A DNA stretch of 64,000 nt from Sulfurovum sp. Lineage in GTDB: Bacteria > Campylobacterota > Campylobacteria > Campylobacterales > Sulfurovaceae. Below the pieces are notes generated by a model. The model was not told the DNA's origin and searched no databases. It saw only the letters and a list, made by a program, of their open reading frames with translations. The stretch spans positions 62,001-126,000 of the forward strand of contig JAJPEU010000001.1 in assembly GCA_021166685.1 (NCBI GenBank). Direction: 5' to 3'. Position 1 is the stretch's first letter. Each line of letters starts with the position of its first letter. A program made the translations under genes and the position numbers. This document shows positions 26,215 through 34,714 of the stretch, in pieces.

Positions 26215-27135
26215 GTGGCACTATTCAAAATACAAAAAAATGAAACTCTAGAGGTTGTAAAAGAAAAAAAGTTCAAACTCGAAAAAGAGATACAGCAACT
26301 TACCGAACAAAATCTATCGATTGTATTCGGGCTGGAATTTGTTCGATCAGAGTTTTCGCTTAACAACTTCAGAATTGACACATTAGCATTTGACCGAGAA
26401 ACAAATTCATTTGTTATTATTGAATACAAAAGAGATAAAAGCTTTAGTGTCATAGATCAAGGGTATGCTTATCTGTCTTTAATGCTCAACAATAAAGCTG
26501 ATTTTATTCTTGAATACAATGAGAACAAGCAAGAGACATTAAAACGCAATGATATAGCGTGGTCACAATCTCGTGTCATGTTTATTTCACCTTCGTTCAC
26601 CACTTATCAAAAAGAGGCAATTAATTTTAAAGATTTACCTATAGAATTATGGGAAATTAGCAAATTCGACAATGATACCGTGATGTACAATCAAATCAGA
26701 ACATCCGGTGCCCAAGAGAGCATTAAAACAATTTCACAACAAAATGAAGCAATCTCAGCCGTTAGTAAAGAGATCAAAGTCTTTACAGAGGATGACAATT
26801 TAATTAAAGCGACGGATGAAACCAAAGAGTTGTACGACAAATTCAAAGCTGCAATTTTAAATTTCGATAATGATATAGAAATCAAGCCAAGGCAGCTATA
26901 CGTTGCATTTGTATCGGGATCAAATATCGTAGATGTCCATGTGCAGAAAAATGCTTTGAAAATGTGGATTAATCTAAAAAAAGGAGAGCTTGATGACCCC
27001 AAAAATTTAGCCAGAGATGTCTCTAGTACAGGGCATTGGGGAAATGGGGATTATGAGTTGCACATCAAATCAGATGATGAATTTGAGTACATTTTAAGTC
27101 TCATAAAACAATCTTTGAATAAAAATAAAAAATAA
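26215..27135 (+). CDS. PD-(D/E)XK nuclease-like protein with C-terminal DUF5655 domain
   Basis: The 306-residue protein has an N-terminal restriction-nuclease-like fold: Asp in NNFRIDTLAFD and the pair Glu/Lys in FVIIEYKRDKSF, followed by VIDQGYAYLSLMLNN. This is the PD-(D/E)XK arrangement of NucS/DUF91-like proteins. The C-terminal 110 residues (IKPRQLYVAFVSGSNIVDVH to YELHIKSDDEFEYIL) match DUF5655. Its DNA target and role, repair or defence, are unknown. I choose GTG at 26215 with AGAAGGAAG upstream, giving the family-like MALFKIQ start; the TTG at 26164 would add 17 unrelated residues. Confidence 0.82.
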   Translation: MALFKIQKNETLEVVKEKKFKLEKEIQQLTEQNLSIVFGLEFVRSEFSLNNFRIDTLAFDRETNSFVIIEYKRDKSFSVIDQGYAYLSLMLNNKADFILEYNENKQETLKRNDIAWSQSRVMFISPSFTTYQKEAINFKDLPIELWEISKFDNDTVMYNQIRTSGAQESIKTISQQNEAISAVSKEIKVFTEDDNLIKATDETKELYDKFKAAILNFDNDIEIKPRQLYVAFVSGSNIVDVHVQKNALKMWINLKKGELDDPKNLARDVSSTGHWGNGDYELHIKSDDEFEYILSLIKQSLNKNKK

Positions 27136-27226
27136 AATCTTAACAACTCAAAGGAGATCAATCAAAAACCCGCGTGGGAGTGTATATTTCAGGGTATTAT
27201 TGCACTAACGAAAGAAGAACAATAGT

Positions 27227-28054
27227 TTATTTCAACTCATTCGTATGAATTTTTGTTCCTACCCCGATAGGGATATAATGCTCCCCGTAAGCTTCCTGGA
27301 ACAGATCCCTTGCCTGATCACCGCTGCAGTGGCAGGGGCCCACATAGCGTACACCCAGTTTTTGCATCTCCGAGATAATCATTTTGATTTCTTCTTTGTT
27401 TTTGCTTCTTAAATGGAACCCTCCCATTACCAGCAGCACGTCATCATCCAATATCTCTTTGGCTCTTTTTACGATGTTGACAATGCCCGGATGTGCGCAT
27501 CCTGTGATGATGACCATGCCTTTGGGTGTCCGGATGATCAATGATTGCTCTTTCATTAAGGCATCCATCTCGCCGGTCGAGTAAACCCCATTGAAAAGTT
27601 CTTTCGGCTTTTTGACTTCAATGGCAGGGGTTCCATAGCGTTTGATCTTATCCTTGAAGCTTTCAGGAAATGATGCGGGTATATATATGGTCAACTGATT
27701 GTTTTTCTGCAAGAGATCATACACGCCGCCGATATGATCGGAATGTGCATGGGAGAGGACCAAGGTTTCTATGATTTCAGGATTGATTTGCTGTATTTGC
27801 ATATTATTCAGCAGCATACCGCCGTCTGCACCCGTATCAAATAAAACGGTTTTTTTCATCCCCTCGATCAGGCATGAAAATCCCCATCCGCTTTGCAGAC
27901 CCTTTTTGTAGGGATTGTTGTCAAAAACGATGGTGATGATCGGATAATTCATACTTTCCTCCTTTGCGATATGCTGTTCTTCTGCTTCGCACAAAAACGT
28001 TATAAAAAACCATGCAAAAACAAAAAGAATTTTTTTATGCGTATGGCAATGCAT
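27227..28054 (-). CDS. Exported MBL-fold metallo-hydrolase with a second internal start
   Basis: The metallo-beta-lactamase fold is clear: FDTGADGGMLLNN, zinc motif LSHAHSDHIGG, later ITGCAHPGIVNI and GGFHLRS, ending with a PCHCSGD site. It is closest in layout to the dihydropterin-PRPP-like branch of the superfamily; substrate unknown. The first start (ATG 28054, AGAGGAG upstream) gives 275 residues with an N-terminal KKILFVFAWFFITFLCEA signal sequence. A second in-frame ATG at 27952 (Met35) has an even better site, AAAGGAGG five bases before it, and would give a 241-residue cytosolic form. It is a single gene with convergent neighbours. Confidence 0.88.
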   Translation of the reverse strand: MHCHTHKKILFVFAWFFITFLCEAEEQHIAKEESMNYPIITIVFDNNPYKKGLQSGWGFSCLIEGMKKTVLFDTGADGGMLLNNMQIQQINPEIIETLVLSHAHSDHIGGVYDLLQKNNQLTIYIPASFPESFKDKIKRYGTPAIEVKKPKELFNGVYSTGEMDALMKEQSLIIRTPKGMVIITGCAHPGIVNIVKRAKEILDDDVLLVMGGFHLRSKNKEEIKMIISEMQKLGVRYVGPCHCSGDQARDLFQEAYGEHYIPIGVGTKIHTNELK

Positions 28055-28262
28055 TTAGGACTCCTCTGGCTCATAGTGTAAAACAACCATTTAAATAGGT
28101 CTTGCACGCGGCTTTTTTAAATCATACCACAAATTCCTTTTTGCCCCATATTTTCTGGCATGGAACGGGTTGAATGATCAGCTTGCAATTGAATTGCGTA
28201 ATCGTTTGTTAACCTTATTTATCTATGATATACACAAAGGTATGTCAACGAAAGGAGTCAAC

Positions 28263-28703
28263 ATGCACAAACAAAACTTTATCATGGTAACATTTATCAT
28301 TACCGGGTTGGCACTGAATCCTGTGATGGGTGAAACAGCGGAACGCAGAACAGGTTACAGTAAAGTAAATCATCCTTCTGTAGTATCAAGCATCGCAAAG
28401 ATTTTGCATAATCGTGGATTGGAAGAAGATGCTGCAAATGCAATCGCTTCAGAACTTGTGAGTGAAGAAGAGAGCAGTCTGTTAGAAATGATGATCTGTA
28501 TTCTTGAAAATCATGATATCGTGACCAGAGAGGAAGTGTTGGCATATTTGAGTAAGGCAGCATTGCACAAGCAAAAGTTGGATTTTAAAAGTTATGATCA
28601 GCTTATAGGTATGGTCGAGAAGATTAAACAAAAACCGACAGAGGAGAATACACGCAAAAAACTCAATGAACTGTCAAAAGTAACCCGACAGTTGTTTGCA
28701 TAG
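28263..28703 (+). CDS. Small exported helical protein, unknown function
   Basis: I do not recognise this 146-residue protein. The ATG at 28263 has AAAGGAG upstream and gives a good signal peptide (MHKQNFIMVTFIITGLALNP, cleavage near VMGETA). The mature part is predicted helical and acidic, for example LEEDAANAIASELVSEEESS and LEMMICILENHD, ending with Lys-rich TEENTRKKLNELSK. An open frame runs 31 codons further up but the extra residues look non-coding. No cysteines for haem or metal are seen apart from one. Confidence 0.65.
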   Translation: MHKQNFIMVTFIITGLALNPVMGETAERRTGYSKVNHPSVVSSIAKILHNRGLEEDAANAIASELVSEEESSLLEMMICILENHDIVTREEVLAYLSKAALHKQKLDFKSYDQLIGMVEKIKQKPTEENTRKKLNELSKVTRQLFA

Positions 28704-28870
28704 ATAGAGGAAGATCACTCCCCGATCTATATCTTCTGATATAAAACGGGTTGTCGTCTCATCGGGATGAGTGGGGGGTTTTGGCGGTGCAAAGTATGCA
28801 AAACGGGCATTTTCATAGCCTTGATGAAAAAAAAGCATTGTTTTGAGAGCGAAATAAAAAAGGACAAAAG

Positions 28871-29500
28871 ATGCAAAACGATTTTAGTAAAGCGATGGAT
28901 TTCAGGCATGCGTGCAAGGTCTTTGATGAGGATAAAAAGATACCTCAAGATCAGATACATTATATTTTGGAGGCAGGGAGAAAATCTCCTTCTTCATTCG
29001 GGATGGAACCATGGAAATTTTTGGTCATTACCAATGAAGCGCTCAAAGCAAAATTACGTCCGGAGTGCTGGGATCAAGTGCAAATCACTTCTTGTTCCCA
29101 TTTGGTAGTTCTGCTCGCAGCTATTGAAAATGCCAAACCCCAAAGCGGTATACCCTCTGAACGATTTGCTAGACGGCCGCTTTCTCAAGAGCAGATAGAC
29201 GCGTATATGGCGCGTTATCAAAATCACTTGAAAGAGGAACTAAAATCGGATGAAAAGATGTTTGCGTGGACGGCAAGACAAACGTACATTGCTTTGGCCA
29301 ATATGATGACCGCAGCAGCGTTTGTGGGCATAGACTCCTGTCCGATAGAAGGATTTGAAAAAGAAAAAGTAGAAGAGATCCTTTGCCTTGATACAAACAA
29401 ATGGCAGGTAAGTGCATTGGCTGCCTTTGGATATCGTGTGCAAGAGCAGTCCAAACAGTTAAGATTGGCGTTTGATGACGTAATCGAGTTTATCTCGTAA
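28871..29500 (+). CDS. Nitroreductase-family NAD(P)H oxidoreductase
   Basis: This 209-residue FMN enzyme has the family N-terminus DFRHACKVFDEDKKI, FMN-binding AGRKSPSSFGMEPWKF, and the C-terminal WQVSALAAFGYRV. It resembles the NfsB/RdxA group, which reduce nitro compounds or quinones with NAD(P)H; RdxA of Helicobacter activates metronidazole. The natural substrate is unknown. AAAAGGACAAAAG precedes the ATG. The HMA protein follows 30 bases later and may be co-transcribed. Confidence 0.9.
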   Translation: MQNDFSKAMDFRHACKVFDEDKKIPQDQIHYILEAGRKSPSSFGMEPWKFLVITNEALKAKLRPECWDQVQITSCSHLVVLLAAIENAKPQSGIPSERFARRPLSQEQIDAYMARYQNHLKEELKSDEKMFAWTARQTYIALANMMTAAAFVGIDSCPIEGFEKEKVEEILCLDTNKWQVSALAAFGYRVQEQSKQLRLAFDDVIEFIS

Positions 29501-29530
29501 GATATACGTATAGAGTACTGGAGGTACCTG

Positions 29531-29812
29531 ATGAAACAGACTTTTAAAGTGAAAAATGTTAAGTGCGGAGGGTGTGCAGGAACACTCAAAAAAGAGTTGC
29601 TCAAAGAATTTGGCGAAATTGAAGTCAATTTGGAGACGGATCCAAGAGAGATCACCTTGGATGTAGATAATGACAAGATCGAGGCATTGAAACTTAAATT
29701 AAGAAGTTTGGGCTATCCGCTAGTTACCGATGAGCTTTCTACGCTGCAAAGCATTGGCGCCACAGCAAAAAGTTTTGTATCCTGCGCGATAGGAAAGATC
29801 GAAAAATCATAG
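29531..29812 (+). CDS. Heavy-metal-associated (HMA) domain protein
   Basis: The 93-residue protein is one HMA domain with the metal site VKCGGCAGTLKKEL (Cys12, Cys15), a site that binds Cu(I) or similar soft metals in copper chaperones and ATPase domains. A 25-residue tail with one Cys (SFVSCAIGKIEKS) extends past the domain. No copper ATPase gene lies nearby. The ribosome site is ACTGGAGGTAC directly upstream of the ATG. Confidence 0.85.
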   Translation: MKQTFKVKNVKCGGCAGTLKKELLKEFGEIEVNLETDPREITLDVDNDKIEALKLKLRSLGYPLVTDELSTLQSIGATAKSFVSCAIGKIEKS

Positions 29813-29882
29813 AAATCCCAGCCTCCAAAGCCTTTTTATGGAGTAACTGACTTGATCTCTTGGATGCTGATGGCTTGATGTG

Positions 29883-30743
29883 CTATTTGTTTCCGATTTC
29901 ATTGGCTATGTTGATAAGATTTTCAGACCAATTTGGATCAAGCGGTGAGATTTTTTTGACAACTATGCCCGTCTCTCTTGCTATGATTTGAGCGCTTTTG
30001 TCTGAAAATTCAGGCTGAGTGAAAATCACCTTTACTTTTTGTTCTTTGGCTTCATTGATGACTTCGATCATCTCTTTTGGTTTTGGAGTTTTACCTTCTA
30101 CTTCAACGGCTATTTGTATCAGATCATATTCGTGAGCAAAATAACCCCATGATGGATGAAAAACCATAAATTTACTTTTTGGTTTTATCTCTTTAAGCGC
30201 TTTTTTAATCTGTGCGTCGGTATCTTGAATCTCTTTTATGAAACACTCCAGATTGGACCTATAAAAGGGTTCATTTGCAGGATCAGTTTCCGCTAAGGCT
30301 GCAAAGATATTTTTTGCCATGATCGCTACGTTTTTTGGTGAAGTCCAGGTGTGAGGATCTCTTCCGTCGTGACGATGTCCTTCATCGTGGTGTTCGTTCT
30401 CATGCTGATGGCGCTCTGCGATTTGTATTTTAGGCACTTCATTGTCCATGTTGACAAATTTTAGTTTTGGATTTTGTGCTTTAAATCTATCAAGCCAAAC
30501 ATTTTCAAACTCAACACCTATGGAAAAATAAAGATCAGCTTTTGAAATAGAGACCATTTGTGAAGGTTTGGGTTCATACGAGTGCGGAGAATTTCCGGGT
30601 TCTACCATCACGGTAACTTCTGCTTTATCTTTTGCAATTTTCTGAACAAATGTTTTTTGCGGGGGTATGCTTACAATAATATTCGATTTTGCATAAGCAA
30701 GAGAATACAGAACACTGCCCAGTAAAAATATTATTTTTTTCAT
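29883..30743 (-). CDS. znuA: Zinc ABC transporter periplasmic binding protein
   Basis: This 286-residue cluster A-I binding protein has a signal peptide (MKKIIFLLGSVLYSLAYA), metal-ligand stretches PGNSPHSYEPKPSQM, RDPHTWTSPKN and VFHPSWGYFAHEY, and a His/Asp/Glu-rich loop (about 113-130) typical of zinc- rather than manganese-binding members. It delivers zinc to a ZnuBC importer, which is not adjacent. It is transcribed away from the zur-like gene across a shared 106-base promoter region with a perfect palindrome, so zinc repression by that regulator is likely. Confidence 0.92.
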   Translation of the reverse strand: MKKIIFLLGSVLYSLAYAKSNIIVSIPPQKTFVQKIAKDKAEVTVMVEPGNSPHSYEPKPSQMVSISKADLYFSIGVEFENVWLDRFKAQNPKLKFVNMDNEVPKIQIAERHQHENEHHDEGHRHDGRDPHTWTSPKNVAIMAKNIFAALAETDPANEPFYRSNLECFIKEIQDTDAQIKKALKEIKPKSKFMVFHPSWGYFAHEYDLIQIAVEVEGKTPKPKEMIEVINEAKEQKVKVIFTQPEFSDKSAQIIARETGIVVKKISPLDPNWSENLINIANEIGNK

Positions 30744-30758
30744 TCTGATCCTTTTAAG

Positions 30759-30764
30759 ATTTTA
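30759..30764 (-). promoter_or_regulatory. Possible -10 box of znuA
   Basis: The reverse strand reads CGTAAAAT about 16 bases before the znuA start, preceded at the expected distance by the palindromic operator at 30791-30805. Its closeness to the start leaves only a short leader containing AAAAGGAT. Confidence 0.35.
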
Positions 30765-30790
30765 CGAATGGTACTTTCAGCCGACTTAAT

Positions 30791-30805
30791 TGCAACTTAG
30801 TTGCA
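30791..30805. promoter_or_regulatory. Zur-type operator between znuA and zur
   Basis: TGCAACTTAGTTGCA is a perfect 7-1-7 palindrome centred between the divergent znuA and zur genes, with outer AA/TT pairs extending it to an imperfect 21 bp. A nearly identical element (14 of 15 symmetric in type, one mismatch) stands at 31393-31407 before the TonB receptor gene. Fur-family proteins bind such AT-flanked palindromes; assignment to this regulator rests on location and on the shared motif. Confidence 0.7.
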
Positions 30806-30837
30806 TTTGTATCAGACATCATAAAGATTTAAAGTGC

Positions 30838-30843
30838 TAAGAT
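30838..30843 (+). promoter_or_regulatory. -10 box placed for a leaderless zur mRNA
   Basis: GTGCTAAGAT ends 6 bases before the ATG at 30850 (spacer TATTTT) with no Shine-Dalgarno. TGC-TAAGAT is an extended -10 type. Confidence 0.4.
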
Positions 30844-30849
30844 TATTTT

Positions 30850-31242
30850 ATGCAAATAGAAAAACTGATAGAAGAAAAAAAATTAAAACTGACAAGTGCA
30901 CGCAAAGAGCTTTTGGAATTATTTTTAAATGCCAAACGGCCTCTTTCCTATGAAGACGTGAAAGACAAAATAAGCATGGATAAGGCAACATTTTATCGTA
31001 ATGTCTCAAGGTTTGAAGAGGAGTCTATCGTCAATAGTTTTGAATCCAATGATAAAAAAAGATATTACGGAATATACGCTTCTGCGCATGCCCACTTTAT
31101 TTGCCACATATGCAGTTCTATCGAGTGTATGAAAACCGTAACAAATGTAAAAGTGGATGGCTATAAGATAGAAGATGTCATTTTAAAAGGAATATGTAAA
31201 AAATGCAACCAAGCAGAAAGTAAACCTTCTTCACCGCTTTGA
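30850..31242 (+). CDS. zur: Fur-family zinc uptake regulator (Zur-like)
   Basis: The 130-residue protein has the Fur winged-helix N-terminus (LKLTSARKELLELF, KATFYRNVSRFEEE) and the C-terminal metal domain with ASAHAHFICHICSSIEC and a final GICKKC pair. Both CxxC pairs form the structural zinc site of Fur proteins and the HAHF region carries the sensing site. Its position, divergent from znuA and upstream of a TonB receptor gene, argues for zinc sensing rather than iron or peroxide. It probably represses itself, znuA and the receptor gene through the shared palindromes. Confidence 0.85.
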   Translation: MQIEKLIEEKKLKLTSARKELLELFLNAKRPLSYEDVKDKISMDKATFYRNVSRFEEESIVNSFESNDKKRYYGIYASAHAHFICHICSSIECMKTVTNVKVDGYKIEDVILKGICKKCNQAESKPSSPL

Positions 31243-31392
31243 TATCTTTAAGCACTGCATTCAATACCTATGCGTTTAATAGTAATGGCATGATTTCTAA
31301 GTATTTAATTCAATAAAAATTATTCTAAAATCCATAAAAAGAGAACAAATCCCCTGTTTGGAGTATTCGGCTTCTTTGCAAAAAATATTAAA

Positions 31393-31407
31393 TGCGACTA
31401 AGTTGCA
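31393..31407. promoter_or_regulatory. Zur-type operator before the TonB receptor gene
   Basis: TGCGACTAAGTTGCA is the same palindrome as at 30791-30805 with one symmetry mismatch (G for A). It lies 17 bases upstream of a TACTAT -10 box at 31425-31430, covering the -35 position, so a bound repressor would block RNA polymerase. Confidence 0.65.
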
Positions 31408-31424
31408 TCTAAGACCTTTTCCAT

Positions 31425-31430
31425 TACTAT
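31425..31430 (+). promoter_or_regulatory. -10 box of the TonB receptor gene
   Basis: CCATTACTAT places TACTAT 34 bases before the ATG at 31465, with AGAAGGAAATAAAG as the ribosome site further down. Confidence 0.45.
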
Positions 31431-31464
31431 TCCACCAATTAATAGCACACAGAAGGAAATAAAG

Positions 31465-33597
31465 ATGAAATATACAGTGGGAATAGTGATGGCGGGATTC
31501 TCTTTTTTGTGGGCAGAAGCGATGCAAAAAAGTGTTAATCTTGATGCCATTACTGTTTCGGCATCGCCTGTTATAGAGCATGAGGCTTTTGATGTGCCAT
31601 GCCAGATTGATGCCGTCACCGATACAAAAGAAGCTTCCAGCGCCTCAATGGGTGAGATCTTGTCAGAAATGGCAGGAGTCAACAATCTTTCGACAGGTTC
31701 ACAAGCGGGCAAGCCGGTTATTAGAGGATTTTCAGGAGAGCGCATCAAGATGCTATCCAACGGCAGTCCAACCGATTCACAAACCTACGGCATTAGACAT
31801 ATTGATAACATAGATCCGCTTTTGGCTGAGCGTATAGAGGTGATCCGCGGAGCCCAGGGGGTGCTTTACGGATCGGACGCCCTGGGGGGTGTGGTCAATG
31901 TGATAACCCCTGATTATTTGGTTGCCGATGAAGGAAAAACGCTTTTTAGAGGGGAGCTTTCGGGTGAATACCACACCAACAATAACGAAAAAGCAACTGT
32001 GCTTAAAACACAGAGCGCCGTTGGAAAATGGGGGGTGAATGTGGCCGCCTCCATAAGAGAGGCAGACAATTATCATACGGGAGACAGCGCAACATGGAAA
32101 AGCGGTGATCCGGCAGGAGATTTGCCTCTTTTTGCCGGAGAGCTGCCCTATACAGACTTCAAGAATCAGTCTGCGCGCGTAGGGGTGGGATATACAGATG
32201 ATGATTTTAAATTTGCACTGCAGCATACCTATTGGCAAAGTAAGCAAAATTATCTTGGACATACCCCTGCACCTGCATTTGAAGCCGTCTCTTCCGCCGG
32301 ACAAAAATTAACCAATAATGAAACGCAACTGAGTGCGACTAAGAATCTGGGGGAGTGGAGTGTGGAAGCAAAAGTTTCAATGACCAAAAATCAAAGAGAA
32401 GCAGCAACCAATACGCCTTATCAGCAGATGCAGACAGTAAGGGGTACGCCTTTATACCTTGATATCGATACCGATCGAAAAGATTTCCATGTTGCACTCA
32501 CGCATCCCATGGCAGGGATTTTTATGGGAGAGGTCGGGCTTGAAGGATACGTCAAAGATCAAGACCTCAAAGAGGGCAAACTGCTTCCGAGTGCGAAAGA
32601 ATGGGGTAAGGCCGTTTATCTTTTTGAGGAAGCAAACCTTGAAAAGTGGATCCTCCAAGCAGGGTTGCGCTACGATACACGAAGCGTTAAAGCGGCGCTT
32701 GAGGGAACCAGCAGTTATTTTGTAGATCAAGGCATTTACGATGATGCGACCAACAGCCAAGAGTTTGCTTCATGGGGCGGTTCGCTGGGAGCAACGTATA
32801 AGATCGATGAAACATGGGCGCTGGCAACCAATCTTAGCAAAGGATTTCGAGCTCCGGGAATTTTTGAGCTTTTTGCCGGAGGCATCCATGGCGGGGTGCA
32901 AGCGTTTCAGATAGGCAATCCTTACCTTGAAGAAGAAAGCACTTTAGGGGTTGATCTCTCTTTGAGATACAAAAAAGAAGAGACCTATAGCAGTTTAACA
33001 TTCTATCGCAACACCGTTGATGATTATATTTATCTTGCCAATACGGGCTTGTACCGCAATCCTGTGACGGGAGAAGTAGCTCCAACAGGCATTCCGGAGA
33101 TGAAGCATGAGCAAACCGATGCAATTATCCAAGGAATTGAGTGGTCATTTGAGATGCCTATCAGTCCTGTGACAACGCTGCGGGTGAGCGCTGAATATAT
33201 TCAAGGCGAAGATACGAAAAACGATACGCGTTTGGCGTATATTCCGCCCAGCAATGCTTCGATTGGTGTGACTCAGAAGCTTGGTGCATTTGGTATAAGC
33301 AGCAACAATGAACTCACACTTGATATGCGCGTATTTGAAGAGCAAAAAGTTGCAGGAGCATTTGAGCCGTTTGCCCAATACAACAATACACCGTTTGGCA
33401 GCGCCGATACTTCAGGGTATGCTCTGTTTGATATCGGATACAGCACGCAGCTTCAAATGGGCAAAAGCAAAGTGGATGCCCATGTAAAAGTTTCCAATCT
33501 TTTCGACAGGGCGTACCGCGGTTATCTTGACACCTACAAGGGCTATGCGCTTGGGATGGGAAGAGATATCAGCTTTGGGCTCTCGGTACCTTTTTGA
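31465..33597 (+). CDS. TonB-dependent outer membrane receptor, probably for zinc
   Basis: The 710-residue protein has a signal peptide (MKYTVGIVMAGFSFLWAEA), a TonB-box-like LDAITVSASP, a plug domain with RGFSGERIKMLSNG and LAERIEVIRGAQGVLYGSDA, then LGGVVNVITP, and a beta-barrel ending in aromatic VPF, the outer-membrane insertion signal. The plug stretch GIRHIDNIDPLLAERIEV is like that of the zinc receptor ZnuD. The upstream operator shared with znuA/zur supports zinc uptake. The loops do not show a long His-run, so direct zinc or a zinc chelate could be the cargo. No TonB/ExbBD genes are in the window. Confidence 0.9.
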   Translation: MKYTVGIVMAGFSFLWAEAMQKSVNLDAITVSASPVIEHEAFDVPCQIDAVTDTKEASSASMGEILSEMAGVNNLSTGSQAGKPVIRGFSGERIKMLSNGSPTDSQTYGIRHIDNIDPLLAERIEVIRGAQGVLYGSDALGGVVNVITPDYLVADEGKTLFRGELSGEYHTNNNEKATVLKTQSAVGKWGVNVAASIREADNYHTGDSATWKSGDPAGDLPLFAGELPYTDFKNQSARVGVGYTDDDFKFALQHTYWQSKQNYLGHTPAPAFEAVSSAGQKLTNNETQLSATKNLGEWSVEAKVSMTKNQREAATNTPYQQMQTVRGTPLYLDIDTDRKDFHVALTHPMAGIFMGEVGLEGYVKDQDLKEGKLLPSAKEWGKAVYLFEEANLEKWILQAGLRYDTRSVKAALEGTSSYFVDQGIYDDATNSQEFASWGGSLGATYKIDETWALATNLSKGFRAPGIFELFAGGIHGGVQAFQIGNPYLEEESTLGVDLSLRYKKEETYSSLTFYRNTVDDYIYLANTGLYRNPVTGEVAPTGIPEMKHEQTDAIIQGIEWSFEMPISPVTTLRVSAEYIQGEDTKNDTRLAYIPPSNASIGVTQKLGAFGISSNNELTLDMRVFEEQKVAGAFEPFAQYNNTPFGSADTSGYALFDIGYSTQLQMGKSKVDAHVKVSNLFDRAYRGYLDTYKGYALGMGRDISFGLSVPF

Positions 33598-33854
33598 TAT
33601 CAGTTAAGGCGATTGAATAGTAAAAAAGTTTACTGAGCCGGCGTGCCGGATTAATGAGTATTTTTAAAAATGAGATGTAGTTTAGGTCCAAAAATGGAAA
33701 AATGAGGGGATAAATTTTTAAATAATAAGCTACTATTGTATAAATAAATTTTAAATGGCCTAAAATGTTTTAAACTATAAGCTGACGCATAAAGCAGCAC
33801 CGATAAATTGGGAAGATCAGATATAGTTTAATCATCTTTTGGCAAGAGGAACCC
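33598..33854. other. Longest non-coding stretch, with small inverted repeats
   Basis: No reading frame here is convincing. AGTAAA-AAAG-TTTACT (33619-33634) and CCGG-CGTG-CCGG (33638-33649) are two adjacent short hairpins after the receptor gene and may help end its transcript, though no T-run follows. The rest is AT-rich; TATAGT at 33822-33827 is a candidate -10 box for the thioredoxin-fold gene at 33855. Confidence 0.4.
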
Positions 33855-34676
33855 ATGAAACAGCTTGTATTTGGATTTTTATTGTTTTGGACATCTTTTC
33901 CGGCATGGGCACAAAGCCCTTTTGTTTTGACCGGACTGAAAAGCTATACTCCGGTCGTAGCCATAGAGGCAGGAAAAGTGGATAAAAAGATCAAATCGAT
34001 GATCCTTGAAGAGATGGAAACAACAAGCAAGGAACTCGGCATCGATACAAAGAGTGATACTTCCCTTGCTTTTGCTTTTGACATTAAGAGAATCAGTATT
34101 GGTGAAACGGTTGCGCTTAAAGTCGATCTGATAGTAAGTGAAAATTTACAACATCCAAAAACCAAAGAGCATTTGTTCGTTCTTTTGTATATTGATACGC
34201 ATATTTTTGTGCCGGAAGATCTTGAAGAGGAACTGATGGATGCGGTAGATGAGATGCTTGCAAAGTTTGCTTCGCAGTATGAAGAAGATAACAGTAAGGC
34301 GCTTCAGAGTAAATCTTTATCAGCAGAGGAATCTTTTGCTGTGCAGATGCAGTATGAAACTGACTACAAAACAGCCTTGGAAAAAGCAAAAAAAGAACAT
34401 AAACTTTTAATGGTTTTTATGAGTACAAACTATTGTCCGTGGTGCAGAAAGCTTGAGAACCGTGTGCTTTCCAGGGGGGATATCGATAAAGATATCAAAG
34501 CGCAGTTCGTTCCTTTAATGCTTAACTTTAGCGAAAAAAACTTTCCTTCACAACTCAATGATATTGCCATAACACCAATACTTTATATTATTGATCCTTT
34601 AAGCGAAAAAATTCAAAATACATTTGTGGGCTACAATAATCATGAAGCATTTTTGCAGCTTCTTGGGAAAAAATAA
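33855..34676 (+). CDS. Exported thioredoxin-fold protein with unknown N-terminal domain
   Basis: This 273-residue periplasmic protein has a signal peptide (MKQLVFGFLLFWTSFPAWA), an N-terminal domain of about 140 residues that I do not recognise, and a C-terminal thioredoxin fold with STNYCPWCRKLENRV (Cys194, Cys197), a SoxW/DUF255-like site, and the cis-Pro in IAITPILYIID. It may be a periplasmic thiol reductase or a partner of sulfur-oxidation or cytochrome proteins; no sox genes are adjacent. AAGAGGAACCC precedes the ATG. It stands alone upstream of the FAH gene. Confidence 0.85.
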   Translation: MKQLVFGFLLFWTSFPAWAQSPFVLTGLKSYTPVVAIEAGKVDKKIKSMILEEMETTSKELGIDTKSDTSLAFAFDIKRISIGETVALKVDLIVSENLQHPKTKEHLFVLLYIDTHIFVPEDLEEELMDAVDEMLAKFASQYEEDNSKALQSKSLSAEESFAVQMQYETDYKTALEKAKKEHKLLMVFMSTNYCPWCRKLENRVLSRGDIDKDIKAQFVPLMLNFSEKNFPSQLNDIAITPILYIIDPLSEKIQNTFVGYNNHEAFLQLLGKK

Positions 34677-34714
34677 ATATTATGCAAAAATGATATGCTG
34701 CTAAAGGATATACG

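Noticed and set aside
28744-28790. CTCAT-CGGG-ATGAG hairpin before the nitroreductase as a riboswitch
   Set aside because: The stem is only 5 bp and does not match any riboswitch consensus I know, including the guanidine types.
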